Positions 28,612-37,979 are shown, numbered from the stretch's first letter. The stretch: 64,000 nt of DNA from Alteromonadaceae bacterium XY-R5 (GCA_001660395.1 LXWE01000002.1:372001-436000), one strand, 5' to 3'. Notes: a model not told the origin generated them from the letters alone. Program-made: numbers and translations.

Positions 28612-29339
28612 AGCACATCGATTTGGATATCGCATTCGCGGTATTTTTTTAGCAAGTAGCCCAGGTATGACTCCTGATTTTGCTTCAGGGCGTTAATACG
28701 TTCTGCTAATGGTAAAGCCAGTTGCCAGTGCTTTTTGCTTAGATAGTGGTAGGTATACTGACTGAGTAGCGGTTCAGGACGGGTATAAAGGTGAGTAATG
28801 CCGGCCTGGCATGCTGCACTGATGAGTCCTGAATCGTGGCCCAGATAGGCGTCACCGGCATGCTTTTTTAGCGAGGTAATCGCATTGATGTCGCTGGATA
28901 CCATCATGCAGGTTAAGTGGCGCTGCTGGCATAACTGTTTGGCAGAGGCGAATCCCTCTGGCACCAGCATCACACTTTTGTCAGAAAACGTGCAGGCTAC
29001 GGAAGTTAAACAGTAATAGTTAACGGTAACTTCCATTACCGGTTCGGTGATACGAATCAAATTGGGGTAGGGAGACGCAACCTGTAAAAATCGCACACCC
29101 TCGGCATCCAGCTTCCCGCTATCAACCATGCTTAAGCCGCGCTGTGTGGGCAAATATACCAGGGTGGGTTTAATCGCAAATGGGGCATACAGGGTATCGA
29201 AATATTCCTGTGCGATCTGTTTGCCATGGGTCACATTGAACATTTCGCTGACGTTGATCACGTATTCATGCTCGTCGGCCAACAAGGTGGCGGGGAATAA
29301 CAGTATCAACAAAAATCGGCTAAGCAATAGAAAGACCAA
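28608..29339 (-). CDS. Periplasmic solute-binding-like protein
   Basis: A 243-aa exported protein with a hydrophobic N-terminus cleaved probably after LLADE (near residue 22). It resembles family 3 periplasmic binding proteins, but the typical motifs are weak; residues 25-235 have the overall alternation of two lobes, and four cysteines near 110-144 may form disulfides. There is no ABC transporter nearby, so a sensor or orphan role is possible. The start codon is uncertain: the only candidate before the signal sequence is a TTG at 29339 with no clear ribosome-binding site. It converges with blc, overlapping by 4 bp at the 3' ends. Confidence 0.6.
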   Translation of the reverse strand: MVFLLLSRFLLILLFPATLLADEHEYVINVSEMFNVTHGKQIAQEYFDTLYAPFAIKPTLVYLPTQRGLSMVDSGKLDAEGVRFLQVASPYPNLIRITEPVMEVTVNYYCLTSVACTFSDKSVMLVPEGFASAKQLCQQRHLTCMMVSSDINAITSLKKHAGDAYLGHDSGLISAACQAGITHLYTRPEPLLSQYTYHYLSKKHWQLALPLAERINALKQNQESYLGYLLKKYRECDIQIDVL

Positions 29340-29411
29340 CGAAAAATGAGTGTTGGTAGTAAGTCTAGTGGAGGGAATCTCGGCTGACCACCCGATGGCC
29401 AGCCAAAATAT

Positions 29412-30425
29412 TTAGATTGTCAGCTCACCGCGTAAATCTGATTGCAGTTGTTGCTGAATGGCTGCATAGCCCAGTTGTTTACTGAGTAAATAATGTAATT
29501 TGGCCAAAGCGGCTTCTGGGGTCATATCACCACCCGAAATCACCCCGACTTCCGCCAACGCATGACCGGTGGCATATCCGCCCATGTTCACTTTGCCGCG
29601 TAAACACTGAGTACAATTCAATACTACAATACCTTGTTGTTTGGCATGTTCCAGTTCTGCCAGCAGGGCGGGATTTTGCGGTGCATTCCCCACGCCGTAA
29701 CTGAGTAGAATCAGCGCTTTCACCGGCTGCTGTAAGATATTGCGGATCACTTCGGCGCTGATCCCTGGATACAGGCTGACGACCCCGATGGGTTGGGCAA
29801 TAACGTGGCTAACGTCAAGAGGCTGATTTTGCGGTGCCATTACCTTGCCTGCTTTTACCTCTATATTGATCCCCGCTTCTAATAGCGGTGGGAAATTTGG
29901 TGAGCCAAAGGCATCGAACCCATCCGCATGCAGTTTTCGGCTGCGGTTACCACGTAGTAGTTTGTTATTGAAAAACAGGCCAACTTCCGGAATGGGATAA
30001 TTTGCCGCTAGGTACAGGGCATTAAGCAGGTTTTCCTGACCGTCTGAGCGCAGCTCTGCTAACGGAATTTGTGAGCCTGTAACAATGACGGGTTTAGCCA
30101 GATTTTCCAACATAAAAGACAGGGCTGAGGCGGTGTACGCCATGGTGTCTGTGCCATGCAATATAATGAAGCCGTCGTACTTGTCGTAGTTTGTCTGGAT
30201 GTCATCGGCGATTTGTTGCCAGTCATCCGGGCTCATATCGGAGGAGTCGATCAGCGTATCATATTCGTGCAGGGTATAGTCTGGCATTTCCGCGCGGTGA
30301 AATTCGGGCATATTGGCCAGCGTTTTAGCTAAAAAGCCTGCTGCTGGCACGTAGCCCTGAGCCGATGGACGCATACCTATGGTGCCGCCAGTGTAGGCGA
30401 TATAAATGTGCTTTTTCATTACCAT
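29412..30425 (-). CDS. ansA: L-asparaginase I (cytoplasmic)
   Basis: A 337-aa type I asparaginase hydrolysing L-asparagine to aspartate and ammonia. The nucleophilic Thr lies in YTGGTIGM (near residues 11-18), and the second catalytic Thr and Asp in LHGTDTMAYTASAL (near 92-105). SDGQENLLNA (near 130-139) is typical of the AnsA group. There is no signal peptide, so it is the low-affinity cytoplasmic form, and length matches E. coli AnsA (338 aa). A second in-frame ATG at 30419 is an equally good start. Confidence 0.95.
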   Translation of the reverse strand: MVMKKHIYIAYTGGTIGMRPSAQGYVPAAGFLAKTLANMPEFHRAEMPDYTLHEYDTLIDSSDMSPDDWQQIADDIQTNYDKYDGFIILHGTDTMAYTASALSFMLENLAKPVIVTGSQIPLAELRSDGQENLLNALYLAANYPIPEVGLFFNNKLLRGNRSRKLHADGFDAFGSPNFPPLLEAGINIEVKAGKVMAPQNQPLDVSHVIAQPIGVVSLYPGISAEVIRNILQQPVKALILLSYGVGNAPQNPALLAELEHAKQQGIVVLNCTQCLRGKVNMGGYATGHALAEVGVISGGDMTPEAALAKLHYLLSKQLGYAAIQQQLQSDLRGELTI

Positions 30426-30607
30426 TACATGAGGTTTTTTCTGAGTTTATCATTCCGCGGCACAAGGGGCATCTTTCAGCTAAGCATTCGCTCACTATTT
30501 CAGCAATAGTCTTTTGGCTAATACCTAACCGTGAATTTTGGTGTAAGCTCAATCAAAGCCAATGGTTAGTTAATTTAACCAGATTGCGCAGTGCTAATGA
30601 GGTGTGG

Positions 30608-32668
30608 ATGGGATTAATCAGCTCGTTAAATAAAATAACGGCCCTTCAGAACATCAGTTTTCAACAAAAGGTCGAGCGTTTATTGCGTCTTGGATGCTCA
30701 TCGTTTGGATTGACCACCGCCATTGTCAGCGAGGTCATAGGTGAACGTTATATCGTGCGTTACGTTCAAACTCCTGATAACAGTTTGCCTCGCGATACGG
30801 AATTTCCGTTGGGTAACACCTATTGTGTGCATACTCTCAAAGCCAACGATATTGTCGCATTTGAACATGCGGGCAATAGCGAAATCTCTCAGCATCCTTG
30901 TTATCTGACGTTTGGATTGGAAAGTTATGTTGGCGCGCCCCTTTATGTCGATGGCGTTTGTTACGGTACGGTCAATTTCTCCTCTTTATATCCCCGTACA
31001 GTGCGTTTCAGCGAAGATGAATTTGACTATGTGCGCCTGCTGACACAGTGGATTGGTAATGAGATTTCCAGGCAACGCACACTGACGCAGATGGTCGCTC
31101 AGCAACAACAAATGGCCCATCAGCAGGAGTTAATGAAAGCCATCGGTGATCTCGCCCGTATCGGCGCCTGGGAAGTGGATGTGCTTACCGGAAAAGTGAG
31201 TTGGTCTGACGTGACCCGGGATATTCATGAGGTCAGCGACGATTTCCAGCCTAGCCTGCGTAACCTTGCGGTGTTTCTAAAGTCCGAAAAGGATCGTCAG
31301 GAGTTTAAGCACAATATCAAAATGGCGATTGAAAAAGGGCATGCCTGGGCCAGTGAGTATGAATTAGTGACTGCCAATGGCCGCCATTTGTGGGTCGCTA
31401 TTCGCGGGCGGGCTGAATTTAAGCAGGGCTACTGTGTGCGACTTTATGGCGCTTTGCAGGACATTAACAGCCAGGTGTTGGCCCGTGAAGCTCTGAAAGT
31501 CAAAATGCAGGAAGCAGAAGATGCCTTGCAGGCCAGAGGACGCTTTCTGGCGAATATGAGCCATGAAATCCGCACCCCGATGAATGGCGTGCTGGGGATG
31601 CTACAAAGTCTTAGCGCGACCCAGTTAGATGGCAGGCAACAGCAGTTGTGTACTGTCGGAATGCAAAGCGCAAAGACTTTATTGGCCCTGATTAATGACA
31701 TCCTGGATTTCAGCAAAATTGATTCCGGTAAAATGTTACTCGAAGCCGTACCCTTTGAACTTAGTCAGTTACTGCGCTCAACCATGCAGCCCTTTTATGC
31801 TCAGGCGACGGCCAAAGGCATTACGCTTCGGGAAGATTTTAGTCAGTTGCCGGCGATGGAGTTTATTGGTGACCCGGTGCGGGTGAGTCAAATCCTGAAT
31901 AATTTGCTCAGCAATGCGGTCAAATTTACCGCCAAAGGCAGTGTTGAGATCAGTGCCCGCTTAGCCCGGGTTGCTGATGATGCCAGCCGTATCCACATTT
32001 TCGTCAGGGATACAGGGATTGGGATTGATGAAAACACTCAGCGGCAACTGTTTAATCCTTTTGTTCAGGCGGATACCTCAACCACTCGTCATTTTGGTGG
32101 CACTGGTTTGGGATTGACCATTAGCCGGCATTTAGCTGAGTTAATGGGTGGAAAAATTTTGCTGCAAAGTGAAAAGGGGGCAGGGTCTGAGTTTAAAGTG
32201 GTACTTCAGCTTAAAAACGCCCAAACCCTGACACCCGCACCCACACTTGCCGATGATAGGTTGATTTCAGGTGATGGCACTTTAGTTGGGAAACGGGTTT
32301 TGCTGGTGGAAGATAACGAGATAAACCAAATGGTGGTGGAAGAGTTACTCAGTACAACCGGAGTGACACTCGATATGGCCCACAATGGACTCGACGCGCT
32401 TGAAAAAGTGCCTTTGGCAATGCCCGCTTATGACTTGATTTTGATGGATTGCCAAATGCCGGAGATGGATGGTTATGAAGCCACTCGGGCGCTGCGCTCA
32501 ATGGGGCAAACACTGCCGATTATCGCCCTGACAGCACATGCCATGGTGGGAGAAAAGGAAAAGTGTCTGGATGCAGGGATGGATGACTATCTCACCAAAC
32601 CCATTGAGGCGGAAAAACTGCAACTTATGCTGCATGGCTACCTGGGCAAAAGCCAGGTAGCCAGTTGA
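30608..32668 (+). CDS. Hybrid sensor histidine kinase (GAF-PAS-HK-REC)
   Basis: A 686-aa cytoplasmic hybrid kinase. A GAF domain occupies ~15-155 (VGAPLYVDGVCYGTVNFSS near 110-128), then a PAS domain ~170-285. HisKA carries the phosphorylated His in ANMSHEIRTPMNGVLGM (near 314-330), and the HATPase_c domain has NNLLSNAVKFT and GTGLGLTISRHL. The receiver domain (~558-675) has the phospho-acceptor Asp in LILMDCQMPEMDGYEA. I start at the ATG at 30608, after GAGGTG at 30599-30604; the frame extends upstream to 30365 but there overlaps ansA. No membrane segment and no partner response regulator adjacent, so signal and output are unknown. Confidence 0.9.
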   Translation: MGLISSLNKITALQNISFQQKVERLLRLGCSSFGLTTAIVSEVIGERYIVRYVQTPDNSLPRDTEFPLGNTYCVHTLKANDIVAFEHAGNSEISQHPCYLTFGLESYVGAPLYVDGVCYGTVNFSSLYPRTVRFSEDEFDYVRLLTQWIGNEISRQRTLTQMVAQQQQMAHQQELMKAIGDLARIGAWEVDVLTGKVSWSDVTRDIHEVSDDFQPSLRNLAVFLKSEKDRQEFKHNIKMAIEKGHAWASEYELVTANGRHLWVAIRGRAEFKQGYCVRLYGALQDINSQVLAREALKVKMQEAEDALQARGRFLANMSHEIRTPMNGVLGMLQSLSATQLDGRQQQLCTVGMQSAKTLLALINDILDFSKIDSGKMLLEAVPFELSQLLRSTMQPFYAQATAKGITLREDFSQLPAMEFIGDPVRVSQILNNLLSNAVKFTAKGSVEISARLARVADDASRIHIFVRDTGIGIDENTQRQLFNPFVQADTSTTRHFGGTGLGLTISRHLAELMGGKILLQSEKGAGSEFKVVLQLKNAQTLTPAPTLADDRLISGDGTLVGKRVLLVEDNEINQMVVEELLSTTGVTLDMAHNGLDALEKVPLAMPAYDLILMDCQMPEMDGYEATRALRSMGQTLPIIALTAHAMVGEKEKCLDAGMDDYLTKPIEAEKLQLMLHGYLGKSQVAS

Positions 32669-32676
32669 TTGCCCGC

Positions 32677-33993
32677 TTAGTCGCGGTAAAACCATACACA
32701 AAGCCCGGCAATGAGTAACGGCAGGGCAAAAATTAAAAATAGCTGATACATGCTCCAGTTTGCGCTAACTAAATAGCCGGCAAAAATTGGCGAGATGATG
32801 GCACCTGTGCGGCCGAGTCCGGCAGCCCAGCCCATACCTGTGGCACGCACATGAGCAGGATAAACACGGGCTGCCAGCGCATACATGGCCGTAAAACCAC
32901 CTTGTAGTAAAAAGCCAATCACAAAAATCAGCAGATTCAGCCAAAACAGGGTGTCGGGTTGCTGGTAGTACACGCCGAACAGAAACAGGGCAGATCCTAT
33001 GAAGTAAATGCTGATGGGTTTGGCCAGTTTGATACTGGTACCAATAATGGCAATCAACACAATACCGACTACTGCTCCCAGGTTGAACATGGTCAGAGCG
33101 GCAACGCCATCAGCCCGTTCATAGCCACTGTTTACAAACAGGGTGGGGATCCAGGCCATCAGAAAATACATCGACAGAAAGCCCATAAAATAAATGGTCC
33201 AGATGCCCAGAGTGGACAGGCCCAGATTTTCTCTGAACAGATTTTTCACCGAGATGCTGGTCTTACGCTGTGGCGCGTCAGATTCGGGGAAGTTTGCCAG
33301 AGGTGCGCAGCGCATGTTGATCAGAATCTTGTTGATAGCGCTCAGGCGATTGGCGGCTGTGTCATTGCTGTTGGCAATAAACTCCACAGATTCAGGCATG
33401 TAAAGGTACATAAACACTGACATTAGGAAGGTAAATATACCTCCGTAGATGAAGAGCATGTGCCAGCCCTGCAGCGGAATGATCCAGTTTGCAATCGGGC
33501 CTACTAAAGTTGCGCCTGAGGCATAACCCATTACTACAATAGTGACGACCATATTGCGGTATTTTTCCGGCGCAAATTCGGTACCTATGGTGGCGCTATT
33601 GGCAAAAATGACGCCAATGCCCAGGCCACTTAAGCAGCGAATGGCCATCATCAAAGGTACGGATTCGGGTAACAGGCCTGTAATGATCATGGTCAAGGAG
33701 ATACCAAGGGTGGCAGTGACTACAACACGCTTGCGACCATACACATCGGCCAGGGGAGCCAGAAAAATGGCACCTAACGTCATACCTATCAGGGCAGAGC
33801 TGAGAATATAACCTTTATCGGTTGGACTTAAATGCCAGGCGTCGGTGAGGGAAGGCATGGCCACGGACATGGCGACTACATCGAATCCATCGACTACATT
33901 AAGCATAAAGGCAATGGTAAACACCATAAACTGGGTAAGGGAAATCGGGGATTTATCCACCTGCTCGCGCACGGCTTGAATGATTGCTGACAT
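32677..33993 (-). CDS. MFS transporter, aromatic acid:H+ symporter (AAHS) family
   Basis: A 438-aa major facilitator with 12 membrane segments. The DGFD motif in TM1 (VVDGFDVVAM, near residues 34-43) is typical of the AAHS group (PcaK, BenK, VanK, GalT), and the loop 2-3 motif ADVYGRKRVVV is near 82-92. Its neighbours are an AraC regulator and a gallate-type dioxygenase on the other side, so the substrate is probably gallate, protocatechuate or a related hydroxybenzoate. It converges with the hybrid kinase gene, 8 bp apart. Confidence 0.87.
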   Translation of the reverse strand: MSAIIQAVREQVDKSPISLTQFMVFTIAFMLNVVDGFDVVAMSVAMPSLTDAWHLSPTDKGYILSSALIGMTLGAIFLAPLADVYGRKRVVVTATLGISLTMIITGLLPESVPLMMAIRCLSGLGIGVIFANSATIGTEFAPEKYRNMVVTIVVMGYASGATLVGPIANWIIPLQGWHMLFIYGGIFTFLMSVFMYLYMPESVEFIANSNDTAANRLSAINKILINMRCAPLANFPESDAPQRKTSISVKNLFRENLGLSTLGIWTIYFMGFLSMYFLMAWIPTLFVNSGYERADGVAALTMFNLGAVVGIVLIAIIGTSIKLAKPISIYFIGSALFLFGVYYQQPDTLFWLNLLIFVIGFLLQGGFTAMYALAARVYPAHVRATGMGWAAGLGRTGAIISPIFAGYLVSANWSMYQLFLIFALPLLIAGLCVWFYRD

Positions 33994-34254
33994 ACTGTTT
34001 CCTGACTTGTTAAATGGTGCTGGCGCACCGATTTACACCAACAAGTGTTAAACAGAACTTTAAAACGTTATGGCGTTGTGAAAGGTCTGCTACAAAGGTG
34101 TCATAGAGTAGGCAATTCTGTGCGCTAACCCTATGCACATTTGTTATTTTTCATTGCACTTTTCTCACATTTTTACCGCGTCATTAGCAAAAAAATGACG
34201 TGCTGGCTGCGCTGTGAGCAATTACTGAGGGAAAGTTCAGCAGAGGTGGAATCT

Positions 34255-35193
34255 TTAGGCGTGTTCGCCAGGTTTTACGCTGGCTTTGTTTTGTGCACGA
34301 AATTCTGCCGGCGCAACGCCTGTTTCCTTTTTATAAAAGCGGGTGAAATAGGCTGGACTGGAAAATCCTAGCCAGTAGGCAATTTGCTCAATATTCATAT
34401 TAGTAAACAGAAGATTGCGATTAGCTTCCGTCAACTTGCGTTGATGCAATAGTTTAATTGGTGTGGCCGCTTCAACGGATTCACAGGCATTACGTAATTG
34501 CGACACGGAGACATTTAAGGCGCTGGCAAAATCGCTGATTTTCCAGCTTTGACGGTAATGTTCTTCAATCAAAGCCTGAAATGATTCGACTAAACGTAAT
34601 TGGTTACCGCTAAATTGGTTAGTCTCTACGGTTTTTTCATCATTACTGGCACGAAACAGTTCGATGAAAAAGATATTCAGTAAGGATTCGACGGCGACAA
34701 AGTGCCCCGGCTGACGACCTTCAAGTTCGCATTCCAGACGTGTGAGCAGGGCGTTGAGTTCTTTAACATTTTCAGCCTGTTGGCCGAGATTGATGACTGC
34801 AGGCTTGCTCCACAGACGTTTAAATTCGGGTAATTTTTCGCATAGCTGTTGTAAGTAAAACAATGCAATTGTGATCACATGCCCATCGGTAAATGATTGA
34901 TACTGTAAAGCGTGTACACAGTTCACTGGAATGATCATTACACTCTGGCTTTTGGCTTCTAACTCAACGCCTTCCAAAATGACCTTGCCGCCACCGCTAC
35001 GCACATAAATCAGTTGGGCAAATCTGGGGTGGCTGTGCGGTTCAATTTCCCAGCCACGTTGTTCACAGCGGGTCGCCAGGTGTTCTAAATTAAGGTACCA
35101 GTTTTGGGCGTCTTCCTGATGCTGACCGTACAATACATATCGGGGAACGGCAGGGGGGGGGGAAGGGGCGGTAAGGGCGTCTGGCTGATTCAT
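34255..35193 (-). CDS. AraC family regulator, PobR-like
   Basis: A 312-aa AraC-type activator. Residues ~25-150 form a cupin-like effector domain (SHPRFAQLIYVRSGGGKVILEG near 53-74), and the C-terminal HTH pair is at ~205-305, ending in IEQIAYWLGFSSPAYFTRFYKKETGVAPAEFR. The arrangement resembles PobR, which responds to 4-hydroxybenzoate. It is divergent from the dioxygenase at 35476, with 282 bp between, and upstream of the AAHS transporter on the same strand. Codons ~10-14 contain ten consecutive C residues on the coding strand (plus 35153-35162), a possible slippage site. Confidence 0.85.
   Translation of the reverse strand: MNQPDALTAPSPPPAVPRYVLYGQHQEDAQNWYLNLEHLATRCEQRGWEIEPHSHPRFAQLIYVRSGGGKVILEGVELEAKSQSVMIIPVNCVHALQYQSFTDGHVITIALFYLQQLCEKLPEFKRLWSKPAVINLGQQAENVKELNALLTRLECELEGRQPGHFVAVESLLNIFFIELFRASNDEKTVETNQFSGNQLRLVESFQALIEEHYRQSWKISDFASALNVSVSQLRNACESVEAATPIKLLHQRKLTEANRNLLFTNMNIEQIAYWLGFSSPAYFTRFYKKETGVAPAEFRAQNKASVKPGEHA
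35153..35162. repeat. Homopolymer G10 (C10) tract inside AraC gene
   Basis: Ten G residues on the plus strand, that is ten C on the coding strand of the AraC gene, encode part of PSPPPA near the N-terminus. The reading frame is intact at the present tract length. Single-base length change would truncate the regulator. Confidence 0.6.
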
Positions 35194-35475
35194 AATTTAG
35201 TCTTTTTAAGCCATCAGAATGCCGTGAGGCAACATGGCGTTTTTCCCGCTTTGTGTAAACAATTAACACGACGATTTAACAAAAGTGCAAGTGAAAGTGA
35301 TTTTCGTGCATAGCCATTGACGGAAAATTTCTTCATCTTAGGCACATGAATTTCGTGACAGATTGCTGCCGTATATCATCACCTGCATGATGCCATTGTA
35401 GGGGATGACGCCCGCAGATGCACTAGGCCTGTGAAGGTTGCAAGGCGCCAATCTCTCCGCAAAGCAGAGGTAGTT
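35194..35475. promoter_or_regulatory. Divergent control region araC / dioxygenase
   Basis: 282 bp between the divergent AraC gene and the gallate-type dioxygenase. It contains TTGACG at 35316-35321 as a possible -35 element toward the dioxygenase but no good -10 at standard spacing. No perfect dyad was recognised. An AraC-responsive promoter is expected here from the arrangement only. Confidence 0.3.
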
Positions 35476-36738
35476 ATGGCCAAGATTATTGGTGGAATTG
35501 GTGTTTCTCATACCCCGACAATTGGATTTGCCGTCGACAAACAATTGCGTGCGCAGGATGCCTGGACACCTGTGTTTGAGACATTCGATAAAATCGGTGA
35601 GTGGTTGAAAACTGAACAGCCTGACGTGTTGTTTTTTATTTATAACGATCATATTACATCGTTTTTCTTCGACCATTATTCACCGTTCGTATTAGGCGTA
35701 GATGATCAATACGAAACGGCAGATGAAGGTGGTGGTGCTCGTGAATATCCGCCAGTGGCTGGTCACAAAGAACTTGCACGTCATATAGGTCAGTCGCTGT
35801 TTGCCGATGAGTTTGACCTGTCGTTTTTCCAGAAGAAGCCCATCGACCATGGCCTGTTCTCACCGCTGTCGATGATGACAGATCGTGGCAACTTGTGGCA
35901 CGGCTCGTTAGTGCCGCTGCAGGTTGGCGTGTTGCAGTTTCCTATCCCAACAGCAAAGCGTTGTTACAACATGGGGAAAGCCCTTAAAAAGGCGATTGAA
36001 AGTTACCCTGAAGATTTATCCGTAGCCATAGTAGCAACGGGTGGTCTATCTCATCAGGTGCATGGTGAACGCTGTGGCTTTAATAATCCTGAGTGGGATG
36101 ACTGGTTTTTGGATCAACTGGAAAGCGATCCATTAGCGCTGACACGCCTGACCCATGCTGAGTATGCCGAAAAGGCCGGCATGGAAGGTTCTGAGATCAT
36201 CATGTGGTTGATCATGCGAGGGGCGTTATCGAAGAAGGTGAATTGCGTACATAGAAGTACTTATTTGCCGTCGATGACCAATATCGCCACCATCATTTAC
36301 GAATGTGAAGACGAAGCCGCAGAAGTGCTGCCAGAGCAGCAGCGTGCACACATTCAGACTCAGTTAGACGGCGTTGAGAAACTACCGGGTACCTATCCTT
36401 TTACACTGGAGCGGGCCCATACCGCTTGGCGTATCAATGACTTTTTGCATCGTTTGATTGAGCCGGCTCATCGCAAGGCTTTTGTTCAAGACCCGCAGGG
36501 GTTATACGAGCAGTTTGGTTTAAGTCAGGAAGAGCGCGCACTGCTGGATGCGCGTGACTGGATTGGCTTAATTCGCTACGGCGTAATTTTCTTCAGTTTG
36601 GAGAAAATGGCAGCTGTGCTGGGCATGGGGAATTTAGATATTTATTCTCAGTTCCGTGGCGAAACCTTAGAAGAATTCCAGAAATCCCGTAATGCTGCCA
36701 TTACCTACTCGGTAGCCGGGAAATCTGACGACGAGTAA
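35476..36738 (+). CDS. galA: Gallate dioxygenase-type extradiol dioxygenase (LigB+LigA fused)
   Basis: A 420-aa type II extradiol dioxygenase in one polypeptide: residues ~1-275 resemble the catalytic LigB subunit (GGIGVSHTPTIG near 5-16 and NDHIT near 57-61 hold iron-ligand His; GGLSHQVHGERCG near 193-205 holds the catalytic His). Residues ~320-405 resemble LigA (AHRKAFVQDPQGLYEQFGLSQEE near 332-354). This architecture is that of gallate dioxygenases GalA and DesB, which open gallate to 4-oxalomesaconate; protocatechuate 4,5-dioxygenases usually keep LigA and LigB separate. Start at 35476 because AGAGG lies upstream at 35464-35468. Substrate between gallate, protocatechuate and 3-O-methylgallate cannot be settled by eye. 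Confidence 0.8.
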   Translation: MAKIIGGIGVSHTPTIGFAVDKQLRAQDAWTPVFETFDKIGEWLKTEQPDVLFFIYNDHITSFFFDHYSPFVLGVDDQYETADEGGGAREYPPVAGHKELARHIGQSLFADEFDLSFFQKKPIDHGLFSPLSMMTDRGNLWHGSLVPLQVGVLQFPIPTAKRCYNMGKALKKAIESYPEDLSVAIVATGGLSHQVHGERCGFNNPEWDDWFLDQLESDPLALTRLTHAEYAEKAGMEGSEIIMWLIMRGALSKKVNCVHRSTYLPSMTNIATIIYECEDEAAEVLPEQQRAHIQTQLDGVEKLPGTYPFTLERAHTAWRINDFLHRLIEPAHRKAFVQDPQGLYEQFGLSQEERALLDARDWIGLIRYGVIFFSLEKMAAVLGMGNLDIYSQFRGETLEEFQKSRNAAITYSVAGKSDDE

Positions 36739-36742
36739 CGCA

Positions 36743-36868
36743 GAAACAGGGTTATTGGTCTGGTTAACTACCCTGTTTCTCGTCACACTAAGGGGGATTC
36801 GTTCCCCCTTACTCTCCCTGAATTGGGAACTTGCTCAAACGCAAAAAGGCTTCTTCGGAAGCCTTTTT
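36743..36868. terminator. Three consecutive hairpins, last a bidirectional terminator
   Basis: Between the dioxygenase and the convergent kelch gene are three hairpins: GAAACAGGGT (36743-36752) with ACCCTGTTTC (36770-36779); AAGGGGGA (36790-36797) with TCCCCCTT (36803-36810); and AAAAAGGCTTC (36843-36853) with GAAGCCTTTTT (36858-36868) around a TTCG tetraloop. The third has A and T runs on both sides and can end transcription in both directions. Confidence 0.85.
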
Positions 36869-36895
36869 CATCATCTTTATGTACTTTTATTTGGT

Positions 36896-37840
36896 TTATT
36901 GGGCAAAGCTAGATACTGGAAATATCTGAATATCTTCCAATGAATCTTTACCGTTTCCGGTACCGCCAATTACATATATGCTGTCGTTCACCTGAGTAAC
37001 ACCTTGATGGCGAGAGGGGCGTAAATTTAGATCTCCTCGCTGTTGCCAGACATGTGTTTTGAAGTCATACATCATAACGCGATCACGTTCACCGTAATCA
37101 CCAAAAGTAATTAGTTTATCGTTCACGACAATTGCCGATTCTGCACTCGTTACTTTTGGTAAATTTTCAAGTCTCTCCCAAGTGTTTGATTCGGGGTCAT
37201 ACTTAGCAAATATCGGAAGCGAGCTAACAAAATTATAACCGCCAACTACATAGATTTGTCCATTATAAACAACGGCTTTTGTTTCAATGGCTTGTGGAAG
37301 CTCAGCACCTTCTGACCAAGTTTGTGTTTTAATGTCTAAAATATCGACTTTAGCGCTTGCTGCTATATGAGGAGCAGGCTTTTGAATGACAATAGAGCCT
37401 CCAATTACATATATTTTATTTCCTATTCTAACGGCACTTGCACCGCGTCGGGGATTTGGCATGGGGGGACCATATAGAATTTCACCAGTCTGGGTGTTGA
37501 GTATCTCTACTTGTGGGTTACAAACGTCACCTTGTACTTTGAAGTGGCTAACGCCGCCCATTACGTAGATGTTTCCATTTCCATCATTCACGGCGGTAAC
37601 ATATTGTCTTGGAGTCAGTTTAATTTCTAATAGTGATACGTTTTGAGATTCTAAATTGACCTTTTCGACACTGTCTAAATAGCGATGTCTATCGCTGCCA
37701 GCAATGACATAAATGTCATCGTTAGCTGAGACAACAGCATGCCCCAATCTTGCCTTGTTAAGGCTTAAATGACTTGTTGGTGGTGAGGAGGCGCACGCAG
37801 ACAATATGCTCAGACCAAATATAAATAATATCTTTTTCAT
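36896..37840 (-). CDS. Kelch-repeat lipoprotein
   Basis: A 314-aa predicted lipoprotein (lipobox LSAC, Cys near residue 16). The mature part is a series of five to six kelch repeats, each with an IYVIGG or IYVMGG strand (near residues 50, 93, 143, 198, 240 and 292), consistent with a beta-propeller. Such propellers usually bind proteins or glycans; no catalytic residues are evident. The gene appears richer in A and T than its neighbours and is flanked by the dioxygenase and RND genes on the other sides, so it may have been acquired. Function unknown. Confidence 0.82.
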   Translation of the reverse strand: MKKILFIFGLSILSACASSPPTSHLSLNKARLGHAVVSANDDIYVIAGSDRHRYLDSVEKVNLESQNVSLLEIKLTPRQYVTAVNDGNGNIYVMGGVSHFKVQGDVCNPQVEILNTQTGEILYGPPMPNPRRGASAVRIGNKIYVIGGSIVIQKPAPHIAASAKVDILDIKTQTWSEGAELPQAIETKAVVYNGQIYVVGGYNFVSSLPIFAKYDPESNTWERLENLPKVTSAESAIVVNDKLITFGDYGERDRVMMYDFKTHVWQQRGDLNLRPSRHQGVTQVNDSIYVIGGTGNGKDSLEDIQIFPVSSFAQ

Positions 37841-37951
37841 TAAAACCTTCCTTGTTATTAAGATAAATATTGTCCATTTGTAAAAATTTAAACTAATGCA
37901 GTTTGGTTAATTAATCTACCAATTTATTGCTTCAAATGGAGTTGGATATAC

Positions 37952-37975
37952 AAAAACGGCCCTGATGGGCCGTTT
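37952..37975 (-). terminator. Rho-independent terminator of the RND operon
   Basis: On the minus strand AAACGGCCC and GGGCCGTTT form a 9-bp stem around a 4-nt loop (37954-37975), followed by a short T-run. It starts 4 bp after the stop codon of the permease gene. Confidence 0.87.
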
Positions 37976-37979
37976 GAGT

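Noticed and set aside
30365-30607. Upstream extension of the hybrid kinase frame
   Set aside because: It overlaps ansA on the other strand, has no domain, and a good ribosome-binding site precedes 30608.
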